In this document: piece after piece, positions 1-7,795 of the stretch | Numbering within the stretch: the first letter of the stretch is position 1 | Layout: every line of letters starts with the position of its first letter | Source of the DNA: Prevotella histicola JCM 15637 = DNF00424 | Lineage (GTDB): Bacteria; Bacteroidota; Bacteroidia; Bacteroidales; Bacteroidaceae | DNA length: 64,000 bases | Direction of reading: 5' to 3' | Assembly (NCBI RefSeq): GCF_000613925.1 | Contig: NZ_BAJX01000001.1 | Span: 248,001 to 312,000, forward strand | Notes under the pieces: generated by a model | What the model saw: the letters and a program-made list of their open reading frames with translations, nothing else | Databases searched by the model: none | Told to the model about the DNA's origin: nothing | Translations under genes and position numbers: made by a program

Positions 1-1515
1 ATCATTAGGGTAGAAATCCTCTGCATTAAATTCATGCTCATCTGGTATAATCTCTGTACGACGGTCATCGCCATATTTTTCCTTAACTTCCTGCAATTCA
101 GCTTTCATCACCTCCTTACAACGCTCAGGGTTATTAAGAATCTCCTGCAAGTCCTTAATGGTTTGCATAAGTTCTTCAAACTCCTGATGCAACTGGTCAA
201 GACGTAAACCCGTCAACTGCGACAAACGCATATCGACGATAGCTTTGGATTGTAACTCATCAAAACCAAAGCGCTTCTCCAGATTTGTTTGAGCTTCTGA
301 AGGAGTTTTACTTGCACGAATAATATGAACAACCTCGTCGATATTATCACATGCCTTTATAAGAGCCTCTAAGATGTGAGCACGTTCTTGAGCCTTCTTT
401 AAATCAAACTTAGCACGACGAATCGTTACATCATGACGATGTTCTACAAAATATTGAATACACTCACGTAGACTCAACAGACGTGGACGACCAGCAACCA
501 ATGCTATACAGTTCACAGAAAATGAACTTTGCAAAGCTGTCATCTTGAAAAGTTTATTCAAAATAACATTGGCATTAGCATCTCGTTTTACGTCCACAAC
601 AATACGCATACCCTGTCTACCCGTTTCGTCATTTACGTTTGAGATGCCTTCAAGCTTACCCTCCTTTACCAAGTCAGCTATATATTCAATGAGCTGCTGC
701 TTATTAACACCATAAGGGATTTCTGTTACGACAATTTTGTCATGTTGCTCGCCACTCTCTATTTCAGCTTTTGCACGCATAACAATACGTCCACGACCTG
801 TTTCATAGGCATCTTTTACACCTTGAAGACCGTATATATAAGCACCAGTTGGGAAATCTGGGGCAGGAATAAATCCCATCAATCCATCTGTAGTGATATC
901 AGGATTATCTATATAGGCACAACACCCATCAATTACCTCGCTTAGATTATGGGTTGGAATATTTGTTGCCATACCAACAGCAATACCGTTCCCACCGTTT
1001 ACAAGCAGATTAGGAATTTTTGTAGGCATTACAGCAGGCTCACGTAGCGTATCGTCGAAGTTGTTGACCATATCAACTGTATCCTTCTCGATATCATCCA
1101 TAATATGCTCACCCATCTTTGATAGACGGCACTCCGTATATCGCATAGCAGCTGCAGAGTCACCATCGACAGAGCCGAAGTTACCTTGCCCATCAACTAG
1201 CTTATAACGCATATTCCATTCTTGCCCCATTCGAACAAGAGCACCATATACCGAAGAGTCGCCATGTGGATGATACTTACCAAGCACTTCACCTACGACA
1301 CGAGCACATTTTTTATAAGGCTGGTTACTAAAATTACCTATACCTCGCATGCCAAATAGAATACGACGGTGTACTGGTTTAAAGCCGTCACGAACATCTG
1401 GGAGGGCACGAGCCACAATTACCGACATAGAATAATCGATATAGGAGCTCTTCATCTCCTCCTCGATGTTGATCTTCATAATTCTGTCCTGATCAATTGT
1501 CTGATTTTCGTCCAT
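1..1515 (-). CDS. gyrA: DNA gyrase subunit A (5' part, runs off the window)
   Basis: This is the breakage-reunion subunit of DNA gyrase, which introduces negative supercoils. The first 505 residues are present. The N-terminus carries the family signature of a YIDYSMSVIVARALPD stretch followed by RDGFKPVHRRIL. The catalytic tyrosine lies in AAMRYTE (about Tyr126), and the quinolone-determining region reads HPHGDSSVYG. The Ser83 equivalent is Ser, while the Asp87 equivalent is Gly. The ATG at 1513-1515 is the natural start. The 3' half lies to the left of the window. ParC is the alternative, but the start region is typical of Bacteroidetes GyrA. Confidence 0.96.
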   Translation of the reverse strand, partial: MDENQTIDQDRIMKINIEEEMKSSYIDYSMSVIVARALPDVRDGFKPVHRRILFGMRGIGNFSNQPYKKCARVVGEVLGKYHPHGDSSVYGALVRMGQEWNMRYKLVDGQGNFGSVDGDSAAAMRYTECRLSKMGEHIMDDIEKDTVDMVNNFDDTLREPAVMPTKIPNLLVNGGNGIAVGMATNIPTHNLSEVIDGCCAYIDNPDITTDGLMGFIPAPDFPTGAYIYGLQGVKDAYETGRGRIVMRAKAEIESGEQHDKIVVTEIPYGVNKQQLIEYIADLVKEGKLEGISNVNDETGRQGMRIVVDVKRDANANVILNKLFKMTALQSSFSVNCIALVAGRPRLLSLRECIQYFVEHRHDVTIRRAKFDLKKAQERAHILEALIKACDNIDEVVHIIRASKTPSEAQTNLEKRFGFDELQSKAIVDMRLSQLTGLRLDQLHQEFEELMQTIKDLQEILNNPERCKEVMKAELQEVKEKYGDDRRTEIIPDEHEFNAEDFYPND

Positions 1516-1636
1516 TATCTTTATTACTTGTGAATCTTCTAATCTTTACATTATGTTAGCTCATACTTAAAAAGACAAAATTGCCTACAATAGCCTTTAT
1601 TTTCTTTCTGAGCCGTTTTACATATATTTCAAGGTG

Positions 1637-1667
1637 TAAAGATACAAAAAAAATATAGATTACCAAA
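1637..1667 (-). promoter_or_regulatory. gyrA promoter (-33/-7 type)
   Basis: Read on the minus strand, a -33 TTTG (1664-1667) is followed after 19 nt by TATCTTTA (1637-1644), one base off the Bacteroidetes TAnnTTTG -7 element. It would give a leader of roughly 115 nt before gyrA. Confidence 0.5.
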
Positions 1668-1816
1668 TGCTTAAAACGAAAAAAATGTTATTATAGGCCT
1701 AAACGATAATATATTATAAAACCCAATAATATTAACTAAACTTTATCTTAACTATAAAACCTTGTTATGATACGAAGAGGGTCTAAGGTTACAGAGTTGA
1801 CTATAGCACAATAAGA

Positions 1817-1882
1817 GATGACGGCCAACACAGATTGAGATGATAGCTAACACAAATGGAGCTAAGGGTGAACACAAAGCTG
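1817..1882. repeat. 22-bp tandem array, 3 degenerate units
   Basis: Three consecutive 22-bp units (1817-1838, 1839-1860, 1861-1882) share a core like GCTAACACAAA at the same phase. They lie in the 410-bp space between the end of the secreted protein gene and the gyrA promoter. Copies are about 55-70% alike. The core resembles that of the array near 57.1 kb (GGCTAACAC). Nothing else was recognised in this gap apart from the gyrA promoter. Confidence 0.6.
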
Positions 1883-1925
1883 ACTCTAGGCTTGATAGTA
1901 TTTATAAAGTACGATAAAATGATCA

Positions 1926-2450
1926 TTATAACTGAAATAAGTCCAAGACATACATATCTGCCCACACTGTAATATCAATAACTACAGATATCCCCATACG
2001 TTGAAAACGGAGAACATTGTTTGCTGGTTTCTTTGCTTGCAACTGGTAACCATACTGTTGCATGTCTCGTGAAAATATACGATAATAAGCTTTATCCCAA
2101 AAAATTATCTGTAAATGACCGTCTTTATCATCTACAATCGCTATACTAGAATCATCCTTCTTCTCAAAAAGTCTATAAAGAGGTTGTTGAAGCGAGTTAA
2201 AATTTGGATTAGGCCCAACATGCCATCCCCAAAGCTGGCGAGTATCCGTTGAACCAACAACCAGTTCTGTTCGAATCTGCTGAAACCCATACTTACTAAA
2301 AAAACTAGATGGGATTGTGCGTTTTATCTTTTGCGCCTGATATTGTAAAAGATCTGAAATTTGAATTTGAACTAAAGGGAAATTCCCCTGTGCCGTTAGG
2401 CATAGAGGAAACATTACCCACATAAAGATTAATAATATTCTCTGTTTCAT
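1926..2450 (-). CDS. secreted protein of unknown function
   Basis: A 174-residue protein with a clear signal peptide (hydrophobic LLIFMWVMFPLCL, likely cleaved after TAQ). The mature part is mixed alpha/beta with no motif I recognise; it ends in a hydrophobic VVIDITVWADMYVLDLF stretch. Its start overlaps the nadE stop by 4 bp (ATGA), so it is translationally coupled to nadE. It probably acts in the periplasm or at the outer membrane. The function is not known, and the coupling to NAD synthesis may be incidental. Confidence 0.75.
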   Translation of the reverse strand: MKQRILLIFMWVMFPLCLTAQGNFPLVQIQISDLLQYQAQKIKRTIPSSFFSKYGFQQIRTELVVGSTDTRQLWGWHVGPNPNFNSLQQPLYRLFEKKDDSSIAIVDDKDGHLQIIFWDKAYYRIFSRDMQQYGYQLQAKKPANNVLRFQRMGISVVIDITVWADMYVLDLFQL

Positions 2451-4414
2451 GACAATCCTTCAAGTTCATTAAGCCAATCTGTGGACATAGCGTCAGAAGG
2501 CATACGCCAATCTCCGCGTGGAGACAAGCTGACACTACCGACCTTGGGGCCATCTGGCAAACAAGAACGTTTAAATTGTTGTGAGAAGAAACGACGGAAG
2601 AAGATGCGCAACCAATGCAGAATAACTCCATCTGCATATACATTATAAAAAGCCTTTTGGGCCATCCAATAGACCTTAGAAGGGCGAAAACCACAACGAA
2701 GGACGTAATAAAGGAAGAAATCATGTAACTCATAAGGACCTACAAGGTCCTCTGTCTTTTGCGCTATATTACCTCTATCGTCAGCTGGCGTCAACTCTGG
2801 AGATATCGGAGTCTCAACGATATCATTTAGTGTCTGGCGTGAAGTCTCATCTACTCCACTCTCTGCTACATAACGTACAAGATACTGCGTAAGTGTTTTT
2901 GGAATACCAACATTCACAGCATACATACTCATATGATCTCCATTATAAGTACACCATCCAAGTGCCAACTCACTAAGGTCACCTGTACCGATTACTAATC
3001 CGCCCAACTGATTGCTTAGATCCATCAATATTTGTGTTCTCTCGCGAGCTTGAGAATTTTCATAGGTAACATCATGTACTACGGGATCATGGCCAATATC
3101 TTTAAAATGCTGTAATACAGAAGTAGCAATGCTTATCTCACGGATTGTGATACCAAGGCTTTCCATAAGTACCATTGCATTATTATATGTACGATCCGTT
3201 GTGCCAAACCCCGGCATAGTTACACCAATAATCCCTTTACGGTTAAATCCCAATTTATCAAAGGTTTTCACTGCCACAAGTAAAGCTAGTGTAGAATCTA
3301 AGCCTCCACTAATACCAATTATGACGGTTTTACAATTAGTATGAACCAATCGTTTGGCCAGTCCACTAATTTGAATATTAAAAATCTCATCACATATAGC
3401 CTGCATATTCTCACTTCTCGGAATAAACGGATGCTTATCAATTTGACGGGTAAGAGTAAACTCACGCATTGGATTTAAATAAGGTAGGCATTCTATACGC
3501 AATGCTAACTCTCCAATCTGTCTTGTTATCCCATTCAACCCAGCTACAGGGCGCTGCGCATTAACAAACGTACTATTAGTTCTGCGCTCACTACGGAGTC
3601 GTTCTACATCAATTTCTGATATCACCAACTGAGATTCTAGTTGAAATCGTTCAGACTGCTCCAAGAGACTTCCATTTTCAAAGATAAATGCATTACCCCC
3701 ATAAACAACATCTTGTGTACTTTCACCAAACCCACAACCGCTATATACATAACCACTAATAGTACGTGCACTCTGCTGAGCAAGTAGTGACATAAGATAA
3801 GCATGCTTTCCTATAAGCTCGTCACTGGCTGATAGATTAAAAATAATTTCTGCACCTGCCAAAGTAAGATGATTACTTGGTGGAGTTGGAGCCCAAACAT
3901 CTTCACATATTTCTATTCCAAACTTAGCACCTTGGGCTGTTCGGAATATCTGCATATCAGGAGTAACAAGAATATGATGACCTGCAAAATGAATAGACTG
4001 TGGACGCAAATCTTGTGAAGAGGCGAACCAACGCTTTTCATAAAACTCACTATAATTTGGCAGATAAGTCTTTGCCACGATTCCTAAGAGTTTTCCTTGC
4101 TGAATAACTAAGGCACAATTCAGCAACAATGGACCTGCAGCTACAGGGGCACCAACAATTACAGTTATATCCAATTGTCTGGTAAAATCAAGTAAAGACA
4201 ACGTGGCCTGTTCCGCATTATCTAAGAGTAGCTGTTGGTGAAAGAGATCTTGACAAGAATATCCCGTCAAAGATAGTTCTGGGAAACATATTATCTCAAC
4301 TCCCTTACCTTCTGCAATTGCTATCTGATTTTCAATCTCGGAGAGATTATACTTTGTGTCAGCAACTTTAACTGCAGGGATAGCTGCTGCAACTTTGATA
4401 AGTCCATATTTCAT
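2447..4414 (-). CDS. nadE: glutamine-dependent NAD+ synthetase
   Basis: Makes NAD+ from nicotinic acid adenine dinucleotide, ATP and glutamine. The 655 residues match the two-domain form. The N-terminal nitrilase-type glutaminase has the Glu-Lys-Cys triad visible at E46 (FPELSLTGYS), K115 (AKTYLPNYSEFYEKRWF) and C170 (GIEICEDVW). The C-terminal synthetase has the PP-loop SGGLDS at 369-374. Length and domain order are normal. It is followed by the secreted unknown with a 4-bp overlap, and the upstream Smr gene ends 10 bp away, so these form one operon. Confidence 0.97.
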   Translation of the reverse strand: MKYGLIKVAAAIPAVKVADTKYNLSEIENQIAIAEGKGVEIICFPELSLTGYSCQDLFHQQLLLDNAEQATLSLLDFTRQLDITVIVGAPVAAGPLLLNCALVIQQGKLLGIVAKTYLPNYSEFYEKRWFASSQDLRPQSIHFAGHHILVTPDMQIFRTAQGAKFGIEICEDVWAPTPPSNHLTLAGAEIIFNLSASDELIGKHAYLMSLLAQQSARTISGYVYSGCGFGESTQDVVYGGNAFIFENGSLLEQSERFQLESQLVISEIDVERLRSERRTNSTFVNAQRPVAGLNGITRQIGELALRIECLPYLNPMREFTLTRQIDKHPFIPRSENMQAICDEIFNIQISGLAKRLVHTNCKTVIIGISGGLDSTLALLVAVKTFDKLGFNRKGIIGVTMPGFGTTDRTYNNAMVLMESLGITIREISIATSVLQHFKDIGHDPVVHDVTYENSQARERTQILMDLSNQLGGLVIGTGDLSELALGWCTYNGDHMSMYAVNVGIPKTLTQYLVRYVAESGVDETSRQTLNDIVETPISPELTPADDRGNIAQKTEDLVGPYELHDFFLYYVLRCGFRPSKVYWMAQKAFYNVYADGVILHWLRIFFRRFFSQQFKRSCLPDGPKVGSVSLSPRGDWRMPSDAMSTDWLNELEGLS

Positions 4415-4424
4415 ACGCTCAGGA

Positions 4425-5642
4425 TTATTTGATTGTTATTTGTGTTGCTCCATAGCCATATTCACGGAAGGAGGCATCTTGGTAAGAGTAATGTTTATAT
4501 TTATAATTTAATTCATGGATAATGGCATGACGTAACACTCCTTCACCTTTCCCATGAATGAAAATGATCTTCTTTCCACGCTGCGCTTTATACTGTTCAA
4601 GTGTACGCCGGAAAACATCAAGTTGATATTCTAGAATATCAGCAGAAGACATACCTGCAGTCGTATCAAGGAGCTCTTCCGAATGCAAATCAACTATAAT
4701 CTTGTCATTATTCAGTATCTGCTTTGCAGGCTTTTTGTATTCTACCTTGTAGCGTTTAGCAAGTTCGTCCGTCCCTTTCTGTACAGCATCATCTACATGA
4801 CAGTCTAAAGTGACATATCCAGTCTTTAACTTCTCTACTGCCTTATCTCCCGTCTTCTTTATTAGAGGCTCAAACATTGGGCGCAGAGCTAGTTTATCCT
4901 TTTCTACTAATGTATAAATCAATGCTGGTTGCTCAAAGAATACATTCTCATGAAAAGTATTCAACTTGTAGAACTTCACAGCATCAATATTCACTTGAAT
5001 ATCACAAGTAGGCTTAAGTTTAAAAGGCTTATTCTTGTAAGCATGAAATTGCACGCATCCATGAAGCATATCATTAAGGTCTGCAATCGTGAAATCTTCT
5101 ATTAGTAATTTCATGTTCGGTTCTAATTCTCCAACAGCTCTAAGACTCCAATTCTCCCCGTCCTTTACTGCATAAGAGAAATGAATATAGTAATTAGAGT
5201 CATTCACTAAATAAGATTTAAAATGAGTTGTTGATAGATTCTTAATATCAGTAGGTGTGAATGCTAAATAGATTGAAAGTTCATCACCACCTATACGCTC
5301 TTTCACAGGAGCTTCAAAATCAATAGAAGGATCATCATTCAAATCAATTCCAGCATCAACATCACGCCATGCAACATTAATGGGTTCATCATCTACACTT
5401 GCTGAAGTCAGTCGTTGTTTGATACTACGCTTATCTTCACCTTCATCTACTTTCCTCTGCTGCTGATCGATGCGTAGTTTTGCGCGGTCAACAGCTGCAT
5501 CCTCAACAACAACAATTTCATTAGCTGGTGTAGGAATCTGAAAGCCATCCTCATCCTCAACTAACACGATTTTTCCTTTAAAACCAGCAATAACTCCACC
5601 ACCGGTATCACTTAAAAATCTAACTTTATCTCCTATCTTCAT
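4425..5642 (-). CDS. DUF2027 / Smr-domain protein
   Basis: A 405-residue cytosolic protein. The N-terminal 60 residues (KIGDKVRFLSDTGGGVIAGF) look like a small beta-barrel. The middle is the Bacteroidetes-specific DUF2027 region. The C-terminus is a Small MutS-related domain with the DLH motif (IIVDLHSEELLD) and the HGxG loop (FIHGKGEGVLRHAI). Smr domains are nucleases acting on DNA or on stalled-ribosome mRNA; which applies here cannot be told from the sequence. It precedes nadE by 10 bp. Full-length MutS2 is excluded because no ATPase domain is present. Confidence 0.88.
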   Translation of the reverse strand: MKIGDKVRFLSDTGGGVIAGFKGKIVLVEDEDGFQIPTPANEIVVVEDAAVDRAKLRIDQQQRKVDEGEDKRSIKQRLTSASVDDEPINVAWRDVDAGIDLNDDPSIDFEAPVKERIGGDELSIYLAFTPTDIKNLSTTHFKSYLVNDSNYYIHFSYAVKDGENWSLRAVGELEPNMKLLIEDFTIADLNDMLHGCVQFHAYKNKPFKLKPTCDIQVNIDAVKFYKLNTFHENVFFEQPALIYTLVEKDKLALRPMFEPLIKKTGDKAVEKLKTGYVTLDCHVDDAVQKGTDELAKRYKVEYKKPAKQILNNDKIIVDLHSEELLDTTAGMSSADILEYQLDVFRRTLEQYKAQRGKKIIFIHGKGEGVLRHAIIHELNYKYKHYSYQDASFREYGYGATQITIK

Positions 5643-5682
5643 TCTTCAATACATTTCAATAAATTAGTTCTATTCTTTACTA

Positions 5683-5770
5683 TTGGACACATTTGTCCAA
5701 AGAATTAGACAAACGTGTCCAATCAGTTAGACAGATTGATCCAAGCAGTTGGACAAGTCTGTCCAAAGAC
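5683..5770. repeat. 22-bp tandem array, 4 dyad units
   Basis: Four exact-phase 22-bp units (5683, 5705, 5727, 5749). Each carries the dyad TTRGAC-N6-RTCCAA. The first and last units have perfect 6-bp arms (TTGGAC/GTCCAA); the middle two differ by one or two bases. The array fills the gap between the queA stop and the Smr gene start. Confidence 0.85.
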
Positions 5771-5789
5771 CATTTCCTTACAGCTACAA

Positions 5790-7061
5790 TCAAGGTATTA
5801 ATAAAGAGGAGTCACCATAACTTAAGAAACGGAAATCATGACCAATTGCATAATCGTAAATCTTCCGCCAATCACCTTTAACAAAAGCACTCACAAGGAG
5901 TAGTAATGTCGACTGTGGTTGATGGAAATTTGTTACTAACGCTTTTACTATCTTATAAGTATAGCCAGGAGCAATTATAATCTGCGTACTTGAATGTAGG
6001 CTCATCAAATCTTCTCTTTCTAAATAATCAAGTAATCGGCGAATAGAATCTTCGACAGTAATAACATTACCATCTACTTCCACTAATCCGTCCTGATTAT
6101 GCGGTAAGTCGTACGGTTCCCACTGATTTACATGGAGTTCATTCTCCGAAGAATCAGGGTTTGTCACGAGTTTTACCCCCATGTAATAGAGACTTTCCAA
6201 GGTCCTGACACTGGTTGTCCCTATAGCTATTGCTTTACAATTATGCTTGAGCAATTTCTCTAAGGTCTGACGCCTTACAACAATAAACTCCGTATGCATA
6301 TTATGTCCCTCAATCTCATGACTCTTAACAGGCTTGAAGGTACCTGCACCCACATGAAGCGTCAATTCTTCACGATCAACACCATGTGCATCCAATGCAC
6401 TTAAAACCTTTTCTGTAAAATGTAACCCGGCTGTAGGTGCGGCAACAGAGCCTTTAATCTTAGAGTATACTGTCTGATAGGTTTCTTTATCACTTTCTTC
6501 TGTTGCCCGATTAAGATAAGGCGGTATTGGCAACTCCCCTACAACCTCCAGGATTTCTGCAAAAGAGATATTCTCATTATCCCAAACAAAGGTTATCCAA
6601 TGATTAGTCCCTCCTCCATGTTCTTGAGACCTTACCCGATCCAGAGTTGCCGTAAGAGTAAGTCTATATCCTTTAATCTCAAATTCACGCTGCAGAGAAC
6701 CTTCTTTCCATTTCTTCAGATTCCCTACCATACAAAACCATGCGCATTGATGGTTCGTCTGAAACATGAGTTCATAATCCGTTGGCTGGGCAGGTTCCAT
6801 AAGAAATACTTCTATTAAAGCTCCTGTATCCTTACGGAAATGTATACGTGCTTGTATTACTTTCGTATTATTAAAGACCATCAGAGCTTCTTTTGGCAGA
6901 TAATTTGGAAGATTATAAAAAACATCTTCTGTGATAACGCCATGCTTGTATAACAACAATTTACTGTGATCACGCTCTGCCAATGGAAACTTTGCTATAC
7001 GCTCATCAGGTAGCGGATAGTTATAATCAGAAATGCAAATATGTTTTGTATCTTCAGACAT
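5790..7061 (-). CDS. queA: S-adenosylmethionine:tRNA ribosyltransferase-isomerase
   Basis: Transfers and isomerises the ribose of SAM onto 7-aminomethyl-7-deazaguanine in tRNA to give epoxyqueuosine. The 423 residues include the N-terminal family start (DYNYPLPDERIAKFPLAERD) and the strongly conserved LHVGAGTFKPVKSHEIEGH segment with downstream TTSVRTLES and VTNFHQPQSTLLLLVSAF. It is longer than the roughly 350 residues of E. coli QueA, as is usual in Bacteroidetes. The upstream PAP2 gene ends 7 bp away. Confidence 0.96.
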   Translation of the reverse strand: MSEDTKHICISDYNYPLPDERIAKFPLAERDHSKLLLYKHGVITEDVFYNLPNYLPKEALMVFNNTKVIQARIHFRKDTGALIEVFLMEPAQPTDYELMFQTNHQCAWFCMVGNLKKWKEGSLQREFEIKGYRLTLTATLDRVRSQEHGGGTNHWITFVWDNENISFAEILEVVGELPIPPYLNRATEESDKETYQTVYSKIKGSVAAPTAGLHFTEKVLSALDAHGVDREELTLHVGAGTFKPVKSHEIEGHNMHTEFIVVRRQTLEKLLKHNCKAIAIGTTSVRTLESLYYMGVKLVTNPDSSENELHVNQWEPYDLPHNQDGLVEVDGNVITVEDSIRRLLDYLEREDLMSLHSSTQIIIAPGYTYKIVKALVTNFHQPQSTLLLLVSAFVKGDWRKIYDYAIGHDFRFLSYGDSSLLIP

Positions 7062-7068
7062 AATTTAT

Positions 7069-7764
7069 TTATATAGATAAAACAGCACGAAAAGCTGCAT
7101 AGATAAAAGTCAATATAAGAATGCTAATAACCACATCTATGTCTGCAAAGCTATAGCCCGTTCGAGTATACTTTGTAGATATATAATGTAATTTATCACT
7201 ACACCGAATATAAATACGAAGGTATAAAAAATAAACGAGAACAGCTATTGATGACCCAAAAATGATACCAACAACAACATCAGAAGGATAATGAACCCCT
7301 AAATATATTCGAGTAAGCGAAACAACAGAACACCAAACAAGCATACATGTCGTAAAGACCTTATCTCGAATCAACAAACTAAAGAAGACAGCCAAGACAA
7401 AAGCATTCGAGGTATGTGAGGAGAAGAAACTATAGCCAGATGCAGAATAGTTATTTGTTGCGGAGATAATCCCTCGTAAAGAGGGCTCTTCTAAAGGACG
7501 AAGACGCGCAACAAGAGGTTTAACAAGTCCTAAATTTATGGTATTACTCAGTAACAGACATATTGCTACTGCACCTATCACTAACAATATCTTTTGCCAG
7601 TTCTCATTATTCTTAATAACCAAATAAAGTAAAGAAAAATATAGAGGTATCCAGGTATAAGCAGAGGTCAGAACCACTACGAAGTTATCCAAGAACAAAT
7701 TCTCACTTCCATTAAAAGCAAGAAGAATCAACCTATCTATTCCTTGTATTACCCCTATATCCAT
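7069..7764 (-). CDS. PAP2-family membrane phosphatase
   Basis: A 231-residue polytopic membrane protein with the three phosphatase motifs. These are K82...RP90 (KPLVARLRP), SSHTSN around H117, and TR-x5-H-x3-D (R152, H158, D162). Likely substrates are undecaprenyl pyrophosphate, phosphatidylglycerophosphate or another lipid phosphate such as on lipid A; the sequence does not decide. Motif 3 begins with Thr instead of the usual Ser. It is cotranscribed with queA. Confidence 0.85.
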   Translation of the reverse strand: MDIGVIQGIDRLILLAFNGSENLFLDNFVVVLTSAYTWIPLYFSLLYLVIKNNENWQKILLVIGAVAICLLLSNTINLGLVKPLVARLRPLEEPSLRGIISATNNYSASGYSFFSSHTSNAFVLAVFFSLLIRDKVFTTCMLVWCSVVSLTRIYLGVHYPSDVVVGIIFGSSIAVLVYFLYLRIYIRCSDKLHYISTKYTRTGYSFADIDVVISILILTFIYAAFRAVLSI

Positions 7765-7795
7765 TATTAGAATCCTTGCAAATCAAAAAGTCTTT

